From assembly GCA_001770785.1 (NCBI GenBank), contig MERZ01000002.1, positions 1 through 11,159 on the forward strand: a stretch of DNA of 11,159 bases, given 5' to 3'. How positions within the stretch are numbered: position 1 is the first letter of the stretch; every line of letters starts with the position of its first letter. This document shows, piece by piece, positions 1 to 6,035 of this stretch. Origin of the DNA: Burkholderiales bacterium RIFCSPHIGHO2_12_FULL_61_11 (GTDB taxonomy: Bacteria; Pseudomonadota; Gammaproteobacteria; Burkholderiales; Burkholderiaceae_C). The notes beneath the pieces are model-generated. The model was not told where the DNA came from, made no database searches, and saw only the letters and a list, made by a program, of their open reading frames with translations. The position numbers and the translations under genes are program-made.

Positions 1-2
1 TC

Positions 3-95
3 TTCGCTATCAACGCATACGCCTTCAATATGCCACGGCTAGACGCTTACTACAAAGTGCCATTCTTCCGGCTTGCCATGAGGTACACCCAGTAG
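3..95 (+). CDS. C-terminal end of an unidentified protein (partial)
   Basis: One forward frame is open from the left edge and closes at a TAG at 93-95. It gives 30 residues ending in AMRYTQ. The peptide is rich in aromatic and basic residues (AYAFNMPRLDAYYKVPFFRL), which looks like real protein rather than chance translation. A gene ending here would converge on the leftward gene that stops at 398, with the repeat cluster lying between the two stops, a usual place for such elements. I do not recognise the family, and 30 codons are too few to prove coding, so the call is tentative. Confidence 0.4.
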   Translation, partial: FAINAYAFNMPRLDAYYKVPFFRLAMRYTQ

Positions 96-152
96 TTCAT
101 GCCGATGATTGTGAGGCAATCGATGGATCCAGGGCATTGATGTCATCCCGGG

Positions 153-179
153 CTTGCCGGGCTTGCCATGCTTGCCATC
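153..179. repeat. Three 9-bp tandem copies of CTTGCCNNN
   Basis: CTTGCCGGG, CTTGCCATG and CTTGCCATC follow each other at 153, 162 and 171. They sit inside the first partial REP-like module and interrupt it; the second module (342-373) lacks this insertion. Replication slippage is the simplest explanation. Confidence 0.6.
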
Positions 180-193
180 CCTTGCGCCCCGGC

Positions 194-262
194 TGTCATC
201 CCGGGCTTGACCCGGGATCCATGGTGCGCCTGCATGGATTGCGGGTCGAGCCCGCAATGACA
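194..262. repeat. Head-to-head pair of REP-like hairpins
   Basis: The first hairpin has arms at 198-205 and 211-218 (ATCCCGGG with CCCGGGAT) and loop CTTGA. The second is the same element reversed, with arms at 238-245 and 251-258 (ATTGCGGG with CCCGCAAT) and loop TCGAG. Between them ATCCATG (217-223) is complementary to CATGGAT (233-239), so the whole 69 bp can fold as one larger imperfect palindrome. This arrangement resembles REP doublets (BIME or REPIN units), which REP-associated tyrosine transposases are thought to mobilise. No such transposase lies in the window. Confidence 0.75.
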
Positions 263-309
263 ACTTTGGGGCCGCAGTGACAACTTTGGGGCCACAATGA
301 CAATTGGGG
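252..309. repeat. Short tandem array, period about 20 bp
   Basis: Units start at 252, 272 and 292 and follow the pattern CCRCARTGACAACTTTGGGG; the third unit is slightly shortened. Degraded pieces continue to about 336 (CCGCAGT at 311, CCCGCAATGACAATT at 322). The array grows out of the 3' arm and tail of the reversed hairpin (CCCGCAATGACA), so it probably arose by local duplication of that tail. Confidence 0.7.
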
Positions 310-362
310 ACCGCAGTGGGAGCCCGCAATGACAATTCGCTTGTCATCCCGGGCGCCTCGGC

Positions 363-390
363 TGTCATCCCGGACCTGCTCCGGGATCCA
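363..390 (+). repeat. REP-like hairpin next to the amidotransferase stop codon
   Basis: Arms are ATCCCGGA (367-374) and TCCGGGAT (380-387) around the five-base loop CCTGC, flanked by TGTC and CCA. It ends 8 bp beyond the stop codon of the leftward amidotransferase gene. It differs from the first hairpin by paired changes that keep the stem intact. Confidence 0.75.
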
Positions 391-397
391 CTGCCAC

Positions 398-1912
398 CTA
401 CCCCATTCTGAATCCCGGTGCCTTGGCGGCGAGCCACTGCTCCAGCATCATCAAAATCCACACCATCTCGCCAAAGTAGCCCGGGTGCTCCGGCAGGCGC
501 TGCGTCAGCAGAGTCTGGATGAAATCGGCGCGCACCACGCCGCGTTTGGCCAGGCTGTGCAGTGAATCGGTAGCCAGCGCTTTGAGGGCGGGGTGGGTGT
601 TGGCCCACACGCCAAATGGCAGGCCAAAGCCCTGTTTCTTCTTGGTGATGATCGCGTCCGGCAAAAAACCGCGCAGTGCCTCCTTGAAGAACCAGCGTAG
701 CTTTAATCCCTTGAGTTTATAGTCGGCTGGCAGCTTTTGTGAGAAAGCCAGCAGCCGGTCGTCCAGCATCGGGAAGCCCACCCCCACGCCCGCCAGCGCG
801 GTGGTGCCCACCACCTTGGGCAGGTCACAATCAGCCAGCGTGTAGCGCCAGTCGAACGCCAGCATGCGATTGACCAGGCGGTCAGTGCGGGCCTGGGTCC
901 ATATGTGACGTTGTTGCTGGGCCGGGTCTTGCTGGTCCACCTGAGCGAGCAACTCCGGTGTCAGCACATCCTGAACACCCAGGCGAAACAGCAGGTTGTA
1001 GGTCATCAGGCGGTCCGGCATCGGCACCCTGGCCTGGTTCACATAGCTGGCGGCCTTTCGTATCAGCGGAATCTGGTTCATCACCCCAAGCCGGGACACC
1101 GGCTCCAGCAGCCCAGTACGCAGTCCAGCCGGAATGCCATCATACCAGCCAAACACCTTTTGTTTGGCATAGCGAGTGTTGCCGCCAAACAGTTCGTCCC
1201 CACCGTCGCCCGCCAGCAGCTTGGTCACACCGTCTTCACGCGCCATCTTGGCGCAGTAGTAGGCGGGCAGGGCGGATGAATTGCCAAAAGGCTGGTCGTA
1301 ATGTGATGCCACGGCCGGGATGCTGCGCACCAGGTCGTCGGGCGTGACGTAATACTCGTGGTGCTCGGTCTTGAAATGTTTCGACGCCAGGCGTGCGTAT
1401 TCCATCTCGTCATAACCCTGCGCATCAAAGCCAATGGAATAGGTGGCCGCCGCCCTGCCACTGGCCAGCGCGATCATGCCGGCCACGGTGGAGCTGTCGG
1501 TGCCGCCGCTCAAAAAGCAGGCCGGTTTGCTGCCATCAAGCTGGGCCGCTACCGAGTCCTGCAGTAGTTGCCTGAATTCACCCTTGAGGGCGTCAAACGA
1601 CGGGTTGCGCTGTTCGTCAAACTTTGGCACCCAATACGGCGCCACCGTGAGCTGGCCGTTTTGAAACGAGGCGTAGTGCGCTGGCGGCAACCGGTAAATG
1701 CCCTTGTAGATGGTGCGCGGCGAGGGGATGATGTGAAAGTAAAGGTAGTCAAAAATCGCCTGCGGATCGATCTCGGTGCTGGCATCCGCCAACTCATCGG
1801 CGCGCGCCGAAGAGCGCAGTTGGCCGTTGTCCACCCGATAGCACAGGGAGTGAATGGCAAAGCGGTCTACGCTCAGATCACCTTTTGAGGTGGAGAAATC
1901 CTGGTCAGACAT
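398..1912 (-). CDS. Asparagine-synthase-like amidotransferase lacking the N-terminal glutaminase domain
   Basis: The protein has 504 residues. The synthetase domain is well preserved: ATP pyrophosphatase loop SGGTDSS at residues 135-141, GDGGDELFGG at 235-244, and a C-terminal KKKQGFGLPFGVW motif typical of AsnB-family enzymes. Enzymes of this family activate a carboxylate with ATP and replace it with ammonia to give an amide; AsnB relatives in O-antigen loci are thought to amidate sugar uronic acids. The start, MSDQDFSTSK, leads straight into DRFAIHSLCYRV and SPRTIYKGIYRLPPAHY, which match the end of the class II glutaminase domain. The first roughly 100 residues, including the catalytic Cys2, are absent. 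No Shine-Dalgarno sequence precedes the ATG; the upstream gene ends 24 bp away, so the missing part cannot lie there. It may use free ammonia, borrow a glutaminase, or be a decaying gene. The substrate is unknown. Confidence 0.85.
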   Translation of the reverse strand: MSDQDFSTSKGDLSVDRFAIHSLCYRVDNGQLRSSARADELADASTEIDPQAIFDYLYFHIIPSPRTIYKGIYRLPPAHYASFQNGQLTVAPYWVPKFDEQRNPSFDALKGEFRQLLQDSVAAQLDGSKPACFLSGGTDSSTVAGMIALASGRAAATYSIGFDAQGYDEMEYARLASKHFKTEHHEYYVTPDDLVRSIPAVASHYDQPFGNSSALPAYYCAKMAREDGVTKLLAGDGGDELFGGNTRYAKQKVFGWYDGIPAGLRTGLLEPVSRLGVMNQIPLIRKAASYVNQARVPMPDRLMTYNLLFRLGVQDVLTPELLAQVDQQDPAQQQRHIWTQARTDRLVNRMLAFDWRYTLADCDLPKVVGTTALAGVGVGFPMLDDRLLAFSQKLPADYKLKGLKLRWFFKEALRGFLPDAIITKKKQGFGLPFGVWANTHPALKALATDSLHSLAKRGVVRADFIQTLLTQRLPEHPGYFGEMVWILMMLEQWLAAKAPGFRMG

Positions 1913-1936
1913 GAAACGGCTGAATCAAAAAAAGTT

Positions 1937-3130
1937 TCACTTGAGGCTTTGCAGCGCACCGGGGTGACGTGCTGGGCCTTTGAGTCGCATCGTTTTTCGT
2001 GGATGCACGTACTCGCTGTCAGGCATCAGGCTTTGCCCATCGGCCAATCCCGCGTCCATGGCTTTTCCCAGCACCCTTGACTTGCGCTTGAGCCGGTAAT
2101 CTTCACGCGCAGCCAGCTCAAACTCGTCCCAGTCCACCGTAAAATTGTTGCGGTATTCGCCCGGCCCGGCCGAGTCAAGCGTTCCCTTGCCCACCAGCAG
2201 GTTGTTGACCGCCTTTACAGCCACGGTGCCGGGCTTGACGCGCAGGAACACGCCACCCCGGGGCCGGTTGTCCACCAGCGTGTTGTTAACCAGATAGAGC
2301 TCGTTCTTGGGCCACTTGTAGCCCTCGGCCCCGTAAGAAATCAGGTGCGGGTTTTCAGTTTGTGAGCCCTGCTGGATGATGTTGCCCACCACGTAGGCCA
2401 CGCCGCCACTGGCAAACTCCAGCTCATAACTCGCGCTGCCACCCATCTCATCGGTCAGCCGGTTGTAATAGATATGATTCGCGGCCGCCCGGCTTTTCAG
2501 TAGGTGCCCCACCTTGGCATGATGAAAATAGCTGCCGGTTACCGACAGGCGGGCGATCTCACCCACGTAAAGGTTGTGGCTCAGCCCGTCACCGTGACCG
2601 TTGTAGCCGAATTCGCTGTTGACTATTTCCAGCTCGGTCTGCACGTTGTTACCGGTCAATATGCCGTTTTGATTGTCGGTAAAAGTGCAGTCCAGTACCG
2701 TAAGCCGACCCGTCTCAAAGCGGATGCCAGCGCCGTTTTGGTCTGCCACCCGGGCACCAGAAAAATCGAAGCCTTCCACTGTCATGTGCCCACCTCGTAC
2801 CACCCAGATACCCTTGCCTTCGGCCGCCATGCCGCTGGCTATCAGCCGAACCCGCCCGCCGACGGCGCGCAAAGCAATGTTGTCCTTGGTCCACACTGCA
2901 ATGTCACCCGGGTAGTCGCCAGCTTCTACCTCAAATACGTCACCATCCCTTGCCATTGCCGCGGCGGCAGCTATTGATTTAATGGCGTAACCGGGGCCTA
3001 CACGCGTGATGTTTTGGGCTTGGGCCGTGCCGCAAAGAGGCGCCAGTACCCACGCCGCCGCGCCGAGTACTACTTGCCGGCGGCGTGGCAAACACAATGA
3101 CGGTTGCGGGGTTTGGGCAATAAACATCAT
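1937..3130 (-). CDS. Probable Tat-exported right-handed beta-helix (pectin-lyase-fold) protein
   Basis: From the ATG at 3130 the product has 397 residues. It begins with a typical twin-arginine signal: a short n-region, PRRRQVVLG, a hydrophobic stretch AAAWVLAPL, and a likely cleavage site after TAQA. The rest shows the short repeated strands and asparagine-rich turns of parallel beta-helix proteins (for example LDCTFTDNQNGILTGNN and AVNNLLVGKG), a fold common in polysaccharide lyases, epimerases and surface carbohydrate-binding proteins. The reading frame stays open to another ATG at 3199, preceded by a weak AAGAAG ribosome site, which would add 23 residues. I prefer 3130 (or 3127) because the signal peptide then has normal length and a candidate promoter lies just upstream. 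The gene probably forms an operon with the amidotransferase gene 24 bp downstream. It likely acts on exported polysaccharide in the periplasm or outside; the exact activity cannot be read. Confidence 0.8.
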   Translation of the reverse strand: MMFIAQTPQPSLCLPRRRQVVLGAAAWVLAPLCGTAQAQNITRVGPGYAIKSIAAAAAMARDGDVFEVEAGDYPGDIAVWTKDNIALRAVGGRVRLIASGMAAEGKGIWVVRGGHMTVEGFDFSGARVADQNGAGIRFETGRLTVLDCTFTDNQNGILTGNNVQTELEIVNSEFGYNGHGDGLSHNLYVGEIARLSVTGSYFHHAKVGHLLKSRAAANHIYYNRLTDEMGGSASYELEFASGGVAYVVGNIIQQGSQTENPHLISYGAEGYKWPKNELYLVNNTLVDNRPRGGVFLRVKPGTVAVKAVNNLLVGKGTLDSAGPGEYRNNFTVDWDEFELAAREDYRLKRKSRVLGKAMDAGLADGQSLMPDSEYVHPRKTMRLKGPARHPGALQSLK

Positions 3131-3158
3131 GTGAGGTTGGGGCCAAGTCAATAGGCAT

Positions 3159-3512
3159 TTGATTGTATGGGGCTCATTGGTTTGTGAATACTGTGCCATA
3201 GAATCTTCTTATCCAACTGCCAAAGCCTACACTGATCGGGCAAAATCGGCCATGGCCTGCGGCGTTCCGGTGGTGGCCTCGGCCATTGCAGGTAACTTGT
3301 GCTGGTTACAGGAGGAGGATGTGAATGCGCTGTTTTTTCTCTCCGATGACGATGCAGCGCTGGCTGATCGGCTGGTCCGTTTCGCCTCGGACCGCGCCCT
3401 CGGGCAACGTATCGGAGCAGAAAACCTGCGGCGTGCGCAGGCGGAATATGACAACCGCGACTTCCTCCGGCGGTATGACACCCTTTACCAGCAACTACTG
3501 ACCAAAAGCTAG
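3159..3512 (+). pseudogene. Glycosyltransferase C-terminal remnant
   Basis: The frame is open from 3135 to the TAG at 3510-3512. From about base 3240 onward it encodes the C-terminal part of a GT-B glycosyltransferase: AMACGVPVVASAIAGN, then a VNALFF segment, an ALADRLVRFASD helix and a final RRYDTLYQQLL helix. This is the usual end of GT4-family enzymes, where a nucleotide-sugar binding motif precedes the final helices. The acceptor-binding N-terminal domain is missing, there is no good start (only a TTG at 3159; the first ATG is at 3252, inside the motif), and the glutamate usually found just before AMACG is serine here. Its 5' end meets the divergent beta-helix gene, so a rearrangement probably cut it. 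It ends 12 bp before the next glycosyltransferase, suggesting it was once the preceding gene of that operon. Confidence 0.65.
3162..3190 (-). promoter_or_regulatory. Candidate sigma-70 promoter for the leftward pair
   Basis: Reading leftward, TATTCA (3190-3185) is followed after 17 bases by TACAAT (3167-3162). The -10 box matches the consensus at five of six positions, the -35 box at only three of six. Transcription would begin near 3155, just ahead of the ATG at 3130 and downstream of the alternative ATG at 3199. The call rests on position and spacing and is weak. Confidence 0.22.
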
Positions 3513-3524
3513 CGAGCGCGTCTT

Positions 3525-4781
3525 ATGAAAGTCCTGTTCCTGACCATGTGGTACCCCAACCCGCAGAACCCGGTGTCGGGCACTTTTGTGCATGAGCAGG
3601 CAGAATTTTTGCGGCAGGAGGGGGTCGTCGTGCGGGTGATGCAACCGCTCCCCATGGCGCCCTTCCCGTTGACCTTGTTCAAGGCCTCGTACCGTGCGCT
3701 AGCCGCCGTGCCAGACGAGGAACACTATGCCGGACATCCGGTGTATCACCCCCGTTATCTGACGCTGCCCGGACACCGGCTCTTTGAGCGGGTTGGTGAC
3801 TGGATGTATCACGGGATCCGTAGCCGGATCGAGTCCCTTTACCGGGACTGGCCTTTCGACATCATCCATGCCCATGCCACCTATCCCTGCGGTTATGCGG
3901 CCAACCGTTGCCGGGACGAGCTATTTCCCAAGGTCAAGGTGATGCACACCATTCACCGAACCTGCATCATTGATGCACCCAGCTACAACAGAGCTTGCTT
4001 TGAAAAAGTGCGTATCGGCCTGGAAGGCGCTGATTTCAATGCCTTCGTTAGCGGTGAAGGGATGCGGCTCGGACTTGAATATACGGAGGATCGAATTGCC
4101 GAGCGCAGCCAGTACATCACCAATGGTGTCAACATCGAAAAATTTTCACTGAGCGATGCAGAACTGCAAGAGGTGCAAGCCCTCAAGGCCGACCATGCGG
4201 ATACCTGGAACCTGGTATTTGTGGGCTACATCAAGGAGGTCAAAGGTATTATGGAACTACTGGAAGCGACCAGGAATATGGTGGCTCAAGGTCAGCGAAA
4301 ACTGCGCCTGTTTCTGGTGGGCGACAACCAGTTGGGATCGTACGTCGAAGACTATCTTGCGAAGAATGGTCTGGAAAATGTCGTGGTGCTGGTGGGTGCT
4401 GTGCCACACCAGCGAGTAAAGATATGGATGTGTTTTGCCAGCGCCTTTATCTTGCCCTCGCATTCGGAGGGAACGCCTACCGTGATGTTTGAAGCCCTGT
4501 TTGTCGGCGCACCGAGTATTTTTACGCAAGTGGGGGGGGTCGGGGACATTGTGACCGACGGTGTGGAAGCGCTGTTGATACCCCCCCACTCGGTACCCGC
4601 CATCGAAAAGGCCATCGCAACCTTGATGGACGATCCTCGGCTGGGCCAGCAACTCGCTGCGCGTGGCCACGAACTTATCAAAAGTCAATTTACCTGGGCT
4701 CTCAATGCAAGAAAGCATATGGGCGTCTATCAGCGCCTCGTTGCGCGTGACACCGTTCAACGCAACAAGGAACCAGCGTGA
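3525..4781 (+). CDS. GT4-family glycosyltransferase
   Basis: The 418-residue length fits a two-domain GT-B enzyme. The N-terminus MKVLFLTMWYPNPQNPVSGTF is the usual first strand and glycine-rich turn of the acceptor domain, and HAHATYPCGYAA matches the family's interdomain region. The nucleotide-sugar domain shows VFVGYIKEVKGIMELLEA, then SEGTPTVMFEALFVGAP, in which Glu315 and Glu323 form the EX7E motif of retaining GT4 enzymes. Such enzymes add a sugar from a nucleotide donor to a lipid-linked repeat unit at the inner face of the cytoplasmic membrane; donor and acceptor cannot be told from sequence. The start follows the glycosyltransferase remnant by 12 bp and has only a weak ribosome site. 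The stop overlaps the next start (GTGA). A run of eight G at 4532-4539 lies inside the coding region. Confidence 0.9.
   Translation: MKVLFLTMWYPNPQNPVSGTFVHEQAEFLRQEGVVVRVMQPLPMAPFPLTLFKASYRALAAVPDEEHYAGHPVYHPRYLTLPGHRLFERVGDWMYHGIRSRIESLYRDWPFDIIHAHATYPCGYAANRCRDELFPKVKVMHTIHRTCIIDAPSYNRACFEKVRIGLEGADFNAFVSGEGMRLGLEYTEDRIAERSQYITNGVNIEKFSLSDAELQEVQALKADHADTWNLVFVGYIKEVKGIMELLEATRNMVAQGQRKLRLFLVGDNQLGSYVEDYLAKNGLENVVVLVGAVPHQRVKIWMCFASAFILPSHSEGTPTVMFEALFVGAPSIFTQVGGVGDIVTDGVEALLIPPHSVPAIEKAIATLMDDPRLGQQLAARGHELIKSQFTWALNARKHMGVYQRLVARDTVQRNKEPA
4529..4590. repeat. G8 and C7 tracts forming an inverted repeat inside the glycosyltransferase gene
   Basis: AGTGGGGGGG (4529-4538, part of a G8 run at 4532-4539) is exactly complementary to CCCCCCCACT (4581-4590), with 42 bases between. 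The G8 run codes for Val-Gly-Gly-Val. A change of one base in either tract would shift the frame about 80 codons before the natural stop. Confidence 0.7.
4767..4771 (+). promoter_or_regulatory. Ribosome binding site that decides a GTG start
   Basis: AAGGA lies six bases before the GTG at 4778. It supports the non-ATG start of the second glycosyltransferase, whose first bases overlap the stop of the gene before it. Confidence 0.6.
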
Positions 4782-6028
4782 AACGAGTCTTGATGATTGC
4801 CTACCACTTCCCGCCACTGGCGGGCAGCAGCGGCATTCAACGTACACTGCGTTTTGTCCAGCATTTGCCAGCATTTGGCTGGCAGCCTCTGGTGCTCAGC
4901 ACCCACCCGCGTGCCTATGAAAAAGCCAGTGATGACCTGCTGGCCGATGTGCCCGCCGGTACCGTGGTGCGCCGGGCTTTTGCACTCGACACGGCCCGCC
5001 ACCTCCAGTTCGCGGGGCGTTACCTGGGTTGGATGGCCCGGCCGGACCGCTGGATCAGCTGGAAGTTTGACGCTGTGCGCCAGGGGCTCAAGCTGATTGG
5101 GGAGTACAAGCCGGACGTGATCTGGTCCACCTACCCCATCGCCACCGCGCATGTGATTGCATCAAAGCTGCACTGCAAGACAGGCATTCCCTGGATTGCA
5201 GATTTTCGTGACCCCATGGCGCAGGATGATTACCCGATTGATTTGCGCACCAGGCAAAGCTACCGGGCGATAGAGGCAGACGCCGCAGCGCAGGCGCGCT
5301 TCTGTGTGTTCACCACACCCGGCGCGGCACGCATCTACCAACAGCGCTATCCGGCTGCGGCCAGCCGCATGGTGGTGCTGGAAAACGGCTATGACGAAGA
5401 AAGCTTTGCGTCTGCCGCGCCACTGTCCCATGGTGCCAGTGCCCCGGCGGCTGGCACGCGTCCGCTTCTTATGCTGCACAGCGGCATCGTTTACCCCTCA
5501 GAGCGTGATCCGACCCAATTGTTTGCGGCGCTCGGCCGTTTGCAAAAGGCGGGCACGCTGAGCCCGGCTGACCTGCGGATTCGCTTTCGCGCTTCGGTGC
5601 ATGATGACCTGTTGCAAAGCCTGGCCCAAACCCACGGTGCGCAGGACTTCATCGAACTGTGCCCTGCCATACCGTACCGCGAGGCGCTGGCTGAAATGAT
5701 GGCGGTCGATGCCCTGCTGGTCATGCAGGCCAGCAACTGCAATGCCCAGATTCCGGCGAAACTTTATGAATACCTGCGCGCTGGCAAGCCCATTCTTGGG
5801 TTGACCGACCCCGACGGTGACACGGCAGGCGTGCTGCGCGGAGCGGGGTTGAATGACATCGCGCGGCTTGATTCAGCGAATGAGATTGCGCGGGTGTTGC
5901 CTGCGCTGGCGCGTGACTGGCAGCAGGGCAAAGCCGTGCTGCCGCAGACGCAGGCTGTTCAACAGGCATCCCGGCGCCGTCGCTGCGAAGCGCTTGCGGA
6001 ATTGCTCAATGAGATGCGGACTGTATAG
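4778..6028 (+). CDS. GT4-like glycosyltransferase
   Basis: The 416-residue protein starts at a GTG overlapping the preceding TGA, with AAGGA six bases upstream. Its N-terminus, MLMIAYHFPP-like (RVLMIAYHFPPLAGSSGIQR), carries the glycine/serine loop typical of GT4 donor-acceptor folds, and PDVIWSTYPIATAHVIASKL plus IPWIADFRDPM follow the family pattern. The C-terminal domain has IPAKLYEYLRAGKPILGL, the place of the donor-binding motif, although the classic EX7E spacing is not clear, so it belongs to a divergent GT4 branch. It probably adds the next sugar of the same repeat unit in the cytoplasm. It is translationally coupled to the gene before, and the acyltransferase gene begins 7 bp after its stop. 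Donor, linkage and acceptor are unknown. Confidence 0.87.
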   Translation: MKRVLMIAYHFPPLAGSSGIQRTLRFVQHLPAFGWQPLVLSTHPRAYEKASDDLLADVPAGTVVRRAFALDTARHLQFAGRYLGWMARPDRWISWKFDAVRQGLKLIGEYKPDVIWSTYPIATAHVIASKLHCKTGIPWIADFRDPMAQDDYPIDLRTRQSYRAIEADAAAQARFCVFTTPGAARIYQQRYPAAASRMVVLENGYDEESFASAAPLSHGASAPAAGTRPLLMLHSGIVYPSERDPTQLFAALGRLQKAGTLSPADLRIRFRASVHDDLLQSLAQTHGAQDFIELCPAIPYREALAEMMAVDALLVMQASNCNAQIPAKLYEYLRAGKPILGLTDPDGDTAGVLRGAGLNDIARLDSANEIARVLPALARDWQQGKAVLPQTQAVQQASRRRRCEALAELLNEMRTV

Positions 6029-6035
6029 TTTCACA

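Larger units (their letters stand above)
141..390. repeat. REP-like palindrome cluster in a convergent intergenic gap
   Basis: This gene-free stretch between two convergent stops is filled with related short repeats. Three 28-bp units share one plan: TGTC, an 8-base arm, a 5-base loop, the complementary 8-base arm, then CCA. They lie at 194-221 (forward), 235-262 (reverse) and 363-390 (forward). Two further partial copies begin TGTCATCCCGGG at 141 and 342. A shared joint, GCGCC(C/T)CGGC followed by TGTCATCCCGG, occurs at 184-204 and 353-373, so the cluster contains a duplicated module. The hairpins have no T-run after them, so they are not classical intrinsic terminators, although they could stabilise the 3' ends of converging transcripts. 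Elements of this kind are usually dispersed through a genome. Confidence 0.8.

Noticed and set aside
141..390. CRISPR array
   Set aside because: Repeats are inverted and irregularly spaced, there are no equal-length unique spacers, and no cas gene is present.
363..390. Rho-independent terminator
   Set aside because: A good GC-rich stem, but no T-run follows on either strand; better described as a REP-like element.
39..608. Leftward open frame of 189 codons over the repeat cluster
   Set aside because: It translates the REP-like repeats into low-complexity peptide (GKHGKPGKPG, CHCGPK repeats) and overlaps the end of the well-supported amidotransferase gene.
2504..2977. Rightward open frame of 157 codons
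   Set aside because: Antisense to the beta-helix gene, no family motif and no ribosome site; a shadow of high-GC coding.
4257..4874. Leftward open frame of 205 codons
   Set aside because: Antisense across two glycosyltransferase genes with clear motifs; the translation has no recognisable domain.
5853..6035. N-terminal extension of the AAC(3)-family gene by 61 codons
   Set aside because: It would lie inside the preceding glycosyltransferase gene, and the extra arginine/cysteine-rich residues do not fit the family; the ATG at 6036 gives the normal length.
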